From contig DPVA01000177.1 of assembly GCA_003529705.1 (NCBI GenBank), positions 1 to 9,129 on the forward strand: DNA of 9,129 bases. The letters are read 5' to 3'. Origin of the DNA: Gammaproteobacteria bacterium. GTDB taxonomy: Bacteria > Pseudomonadota > Gammaproteobacteria > Arenicellales > UBA868. The number at the start of each line of letters is the position of its first letter. The first letter of the stretch is position 1. Positions 5,924 to 9,129 of this stretch are shown in pieces. Under the pieces are notes generated by a model. The model saw only the letters and a program-made list of their open reading frames with translations. It was not told where the DNA came from and did not search any database. The position numbers were made by a program, and so were the translations under genes.

Positions 5924-6772
5924 TCAAAGGGACCCTCGCGCGCTCGTCACCCGGGGGAGCCCTGCGTAATCATTCACATGAACTATAGATTCAAGCCCTG
6001 TCGCAGACAACAAGGCGTAGACGGCGTCCTGTTGATCATGGCCATGCTCTAGTGCGACGAGACCGCCAGGCTTTATGTGACTTTTGAGATCCACGCAGAG
6101 TGCGCGAATGCAGTCCAAGCCATCCTCGCCCGCAAATAGGGCAAGAGCAGGTTCAAATAATGCCGGTCCTGTTTCCAGCACCGGGTCGTTCTGTCGGACA
6201 TAGGGCGGATTACTCACGATTACATCAAACCGGCTGCCCGCAAGGGGTGTAAACCAGTCGCCTTCAACAAAAAGGATATCTACGCCCAGCCTGCTGGCAT
6301 TCTCCCGAGCCTTTGCGAGCGCAGCTCGGCTGATATCGGTGGCCGTGATGCGCGCGAGCGGCCGCTCGATCGCGAGCGCTAGGGCGATGGCACCGCTGCC
6401 CGTACCAAGGTCTGCCACATCGACTGCGGTATCGGGCGGGATGGCATCAAGCGCCGCTTGTACCAGAATTTCAGTTTCCGAGCGCGGGACCAGGGTCGCC
6501 TCATTCAGTTCAATGTCGAGGGACCAGAACTCCTTGTGTCCCAGTATGCAGGCGATCGGTTCCTTTTCAGAGCGGCGCTTCAGCAATACAAAAAACGCAG
6601 AGGCTGATTGGGGGTCGACGAGCTGACACGGATTCCGGGCGAGTGTCGTACGGTTGATACCGCAGGCGGCCTGCAGCAGCACTTCGGCATCAAGCCGGGG
6701 CGAATCGCTGCAGCCGATAAGTTGAGTGATGCCCTCTTGCACCAGCATGGCGGCGCGGTACTCAGTCACCAC
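5924..6772 (-). CDS. prmC: Peptide chain release factor N5-glutamine methyltransferase
   Basis: PrmC uses S-adenosylmethionine to methylate the glutamine of the GGQ motif in release factors 1 and 2, which raises termination efficiency. The N-terminal helical domain carries the [10 protein letters not shown] segment (24-33). The Rossmann methyltransferase domain has PRSETE at 96-101 (usually PRPDTE), the SAM-binding [12 protein letters not shown] (121-132), an acidic Asp146 in ATDIS, and the catalytic NPPY at 188-191. Length is 282, against 277 in E. coli. The start is one of two adjacent GTG codons (6772 or 6769), overlapping the end of prfA by 11 or 8 nt. ATG 6748 is possible but would remove residues aligning to the E. 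coli N-terminus. No clear Shine-Dalgarno is seen, which fits coupling to prfA, the gene for its substrate. Confidence 0.97.
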   Translation of the reverse strand: MVTEYRAAMLVQEGITQLIGCSDSPRLDAEVLLQAACGINRTTLARNPCQLVDPQSASAFFVLLKRRSEKEPIACILGHKEFWSLDIELNEATLVPRSETEILVQAALDAIPPDTAVDVADLGTGSGAIALALAIERPLARITATDISRAALAKARENASRLGVDILFVEGDWFTPLAGSRFDVIVSNPPYVRQNDPVLETGPALFEPALALFAGEDGLDCIRALCVDLKSHIKPGGLVALEHGHDQQDAVYALLSATGLESIVHVNDYAGLPRVTSARGSL

Positions 6773-7847
6773 CTAACGCCGCGAGTTCGTCCGCCTGATG
6801 TTCCGCAACCAAAGGTTCAATGACTGGTTCAAGATCACCCCCCAGCACTTCATCGAGTTTGTATAGCGTCAGGTTGATGCGGTGATCGGTGACCCGTCCC
6901 TGCGGAAAGTTATAGGTGCGGATGCGCTCAGAACGGTCGCCGCTGCCGACCAGATTTCGACGGTTCTGGGCTTCTTCTTTTTTCTGCTCACTGATCTTGG
7001 CTTCCAGCAGGCGTGATCGCAGGATAGACATCGCGCGGGCTTTGTTTTTGTGCTGTGAGCGCTCATCCTGGCACTCGACGACAACACCAGTCGGCAGGTG
7101 GGTTAGACGTACTGCCGAGTCAGTCCGGTTGACGTGTTGTCCGCCTGCACCGGAGGCACGGAAGGTATCTACTCGAAGTTCCGTTGAATTGATTTCCACA
7201 TCGCCAATCTCGTCGGCTTCAGGCATGACTGCGACCGTGCAGGCCGAGGTATGAATCCGGCCCTGTGCCTCAGTTTCGGGCACGCGTTGCACCCGATGAG
7301 CGCCGGACTCAAACTTGAGTCGTGAATACGCTCCACGGCCATCTACTCGGCTGATCACTTCCTTATAGCCGCCGTGTTCACCGATGCTTTGGCTCATGAT
7401 TTCGACCCGCCAGCCGCGTTTTTCGGCGTACAGGGTATACATCCGGAACAGGTCACCGGCAAAGAGGGCGGCTTCATCACCGCCGGTGCCAGCCCGGACT
7501 TCAAGAAAGATGTTCCGCTGATCGTTGGGATCCTTGGGGATCAGCAGTTTGCGCAGGGTCTGGACATTTTGCTCGATCTCAGACTGAAGCCGTGGCATTT
7601 CATCATTAGCAAGTCGTCGGATCGCAGGGTCGTCATCCTCAGCCATCTCGCGGGCCTCTGATATCTCGCTGTCGAGTGCCTGGTAGCGCTCAAAGTGGTC
7701 AACCACCGGACTGATGTCAGCGAGTTCAATAGAAAGATCGCGAAACGCATTCTGGTTGCTGATGATCCCCGGATCGGCCAACAGTGCGTTGATTTCTTCG
7801 CGACGCTCGAGCAGGTGCTCAAGCTTGGCCTGCATCTGGCGATTCAT
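6762..7847 (-). CDS. prfA: Peptide chain release factor 1
   Basis: RF1 recognises UAA and UAG in the ribosomal A site and triggers peptide release. The codon-recognition PxT motif is P190-E-T192 (PAT in E. coli), the peptidyl-tRNA hydrolysis motif GGQ is at 235-237, and the switch-region sequence around [16 protein letters not shown] is intact. The 361-residue length is typical (E. coli 360). The residue after HVN in the GGQ loop is arginine (HVNRTDSA), where E. coli has threonine. ATG 7847 comes 2 nt after the hemA stop and has no strong ribosome-binding site, so it is probably translated by coupling. It is the middle gene of hemA-prfA-prmC, the classic gammaproteobacterial order. Confidence 0.99.
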   Translation of the reverse strand: MNRQMQAKLEHLLERREEINALLADPGIISNQNAFRDLSIELADISPVVDHFERYQALDSEISEAREMAEDDDPAIRRLANDEMPRLQSEIEQNVQTLRKLLIPKDPNDQRNIFLEVRAGTGGDEAALFAGDLFRMYTLYAEKRGWRVEIMSQSIGEHGGYKEVISRVDGRGAYSRLKFESGAHRVQRVPETEAQGRIHTSACTVAVMPEADEIGDVEINSTELRVDTFRASGAGGQHVNRTDSAVRLTHLPTGVVVECQDERSQHKNKARAMSILRSRLLEAKISEQKKEEAQNRRNLVGSGDRSERIRTYNFPQGRVTDHRINLTLYKLDEVLGGDLEPVIEPLVAEHQADELAALGGD

Positions 7848-7849
7848 GG

Positions 7850-9103
7850 TTATGGCTTGAGCTTGAACAGCCGGCGCGTACTGCTGATCAGGCTGGCGTT
7901 ACCTTCTTGGCTTGCCTGCTTGAGCGCTTGACTGGGAGCGTGAGAAAACTTGCGTGACAGGTTTCTGGAGAAGTGATCAAGGACCTGCTCAGGGTCTTCA
8001 CCGTTGGCTAGCCGGCGCCTGGCGTCAGCGAGCTCGGTTTCGCGCAGCATCTCGACTTGATCACGAAGAGAACGGATTGTCGGCACCGAGTCAAGCGAGC
8101 GCATCCAGTGCATAAACCGTACCACCTGAAAGTCGATTATTTTTTCGGCCTCCACGGCAGCCTCCTGCCGGGATGCCTGATTCTCGGCAACGACTTTATG
8201 CAAATCATCCACCGTATAAAGGAACACATCCTCCAGTTCATCTACCTGCGCTTCGATGTCGCGCGGTACCGCAAGATCGATTAGAAACATCGGCCGGTGC
8301 CGGCGTTGGCGCAAGGCCGCTTCGACGGTACCTTTGCCGAGAATCGGCAGCGTGCTAGCAGTTGATGCAACCACAATGTCAGCTTCATGCAGGCGTTCGG
8401 GTATTTCTGCCAGAGAGATGGCCTCACTGCCAAGTTGCTCGGTCAGAGCCTGGGCCCGCTCGATCGAGCGGTTGGCGACGATAATATGACGCACTTCATT
8501 CTGTTTGAGATGACGTGCGACCAGTTCGATGGTTTCGCCCGCACCAATCAGGAGCACGGTCTGTTCGTTAAGGCGCGAAAAAATACGTTTGGCGAGATCG
8601 ACCGCCGCGAAAGCCACCGATACCGCACTCGCCCCGATAGCGGTATCGGTACGAATCTGTTTTGCGACTGAGAAGGTATGTTGAAAGAGCCGGTTCAGAA
8701 TTTTGCCGGTGGTTCCGGCTTGATGGGCGACGGAAAAGGCTGACTTCATCTGGCCGAGAATCTGCGGTTCGCCCAGCACCATCGAGTCAAGACCGGAAGC
8801 AACCCGAAAGGCATGTTGTACTGCTTGTTCTCCGGGGAGCACATAGGTTGAGCCGTCGAGGGCTTGGACGGGGAGATCACCGTAGTCCCTGAGCCAGTGA
8901 AGCACTGGATCGCTGGATAGATCTTGCTGGCGACAGTAGATTTCGGTGCGGTTACAGGTCGACAGGATCGTGGCTTCAGCAACATCTAATGACGATATCA
9001 ATGAGCGCACGGCTCCGGGCAACTGTTCCGGCGAAAACGCAGTGCGTTCCCGCAGATCGACAGCGGCTGTGCGGTGATTAAGGCCTAGGGCGAGAAGATG
9101 CAT
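7850..9103 (-). CDS. hemA: Glutamyl-tRNA reductase
   Basis: HemA reduces glutamyl-tRNA to glutamate-1-semialdehyde with NADPH, the first committed step of the C5 route to heme and other tetrapyrroles. The catalytic Cys50 is in STCNRTEIY. Also present are the substrate-binding block [17 protein letters not shown] (102-118), the NADPH-binding [17 protein letters not shown] (183-199), the [10 protein letters not shown] helix and the C-terminal dimerisation helices. Length is 417 (E. coli 418). The N-terminus reads [13 protein letters not shown], aligning with the E. coli start, so ATG 9103 is right although no clear Shine-Dalgarno precedes it. It heads hemA-prfA-prmC(-msrA). In many gammaproteobacteria lolB diverges upstream, which would lie beyond this window's right edge. 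Confidence 0.99.
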   Translation of the reverse strand: MHLLALGLNHRTAAVDLRERTAFSPEQLPGAVRSLISSLDVAEATILSTCNRTEIYCRQQDLSSDPVLHWLRDYGDLPVQALDGSTYVLPGEQAVQHAFRVASGLDSMVLGEPQILGQMKSAFSVAHQAGTTGKILNRLFQHTFSVAKQIRTDTAIGASAVSVAFAAVDLAKRIFSRLNEQTVLLIGAGETIELVARHLKQNEVRHIIVANRSIERAQALTEQLGSEAISLAEIPERLHEADIVVASTASTLPILGKGTVEAALRQRRHRPMFLIDLAVPRDIEAQVDELEDVFLYTVDDLHKVVAENQASRQEAAVEAEKIIDFQVVRFMHWMRSLDSVPTIRSLRDQVEMLRETELADARRRLANGEDPEQVLDHFSRNLSRKFSHAPSQALKQASQEGNASLISSTRRLFKLKP

Positions 9104-9129
9104 CGAATCAATATTTTATGCGTTTTTTG
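9104..9129 (-). promoter_or_regulatory. AT-rich region upstream of hemA, possible -10 box
   Basis: The last 26 nt, read on the minus strand, are AT-rich and contain TAAAAT (9118-9113, five of six -10 matches) only about 9 nt from the hemA ATG. If this box were used, the transcript would have almost no leader. The -35 region would be outside the window, so this cannot be judged further. A run of six T on the + strand (9123-9128) is present without a visible stem. Confidence 0.2.

Noticed and set aside
5480..6052. 190-codon + strand open frame across msrA and the end of prmC
   Set aside because: Both genes beneath it have intact active-site motifs on the other strand; the frame has no family signature or ribosome-binding site.
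6470..6490. PRSETE in PrmC in place of the common PRPDTE as a possibly altered enzyme
   Set aside because: The substitutions are conservative, and the SAM-binding motif and NPPY are intact, so normal activity is expected.

Overview
This window looks like ordinary chromosomal DNA from a gammaproteobacterium. The evidence is the divergently flanked hemA-prfA-prmC operon, a type II (GltA-like) citrate synthase, and three small families largely confined to gammaproteobacteria and close relatives: YcgL, DUF1820, and a two-helix membrane protein next to ycgL. Base composition is moderately GC-rich and looks even across the coding regions. The genus cannot be fixed from this; a marine or Pseudomonas-like gammaproteobacterium is only a guess. 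I see no tRNA or rRNA gene, insertion sequence, integrase, CRISPR array, toxin-antitoxin pair or defence gene.

Layout from left to right. The 3' end of an unidentified + strand gene (3-185) faces a leftward set: gltA (890-2275), ycgL (596-844) and a small two-helix membrane protein (234-602). The last two overlap by 7 nt and both start with TTG. A 242-nt AT-rich divergent region (2276-2517) separates gltA from a rightward alpha/beta hydrolase (2518-3375) and holds three clear inverted repeats. The hydrolase converges on leftward dacB (PBP4, 3393-4838), and a small hairpin spans both stop codons. A rightward DUF1820 gene (4895-5227) diverges from dacB and has a good extended -10 promoter. It converges with 3 nt to spare on a leftward block: hemA (7850-9103), prfA (6762-7847), prmC (5924-6772) and msrA (5231-5881).

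How the genes relate. HemA commits glutamyl-tRNA to tetrapyrrole synthesis. PrfA is release factor 1, and PrmC methylates the glutamine of its GGQ motif, so the tight coupling of prfA and prmC makes functional sense. MsrA repairs oxidised methionine and may be cotranscribed with them or driven by its own TATAAT box after prmC. GltA starts the TCA cycle. DacB trims and cleaves peptidoglycan in the periplasm.

I did not find a new biological system here. The points most worth a second look are regulatory: a hairpin and a competing SD-masking fold just ahead of gltA, a 25-nt operator-like palindrome upstream of the hydrolase, a five-codon mini-ORF overlapping the hydrolase start with the better-spaced ribosome-binding site, and a tryptophan-rich basic tail on citrate synthase.
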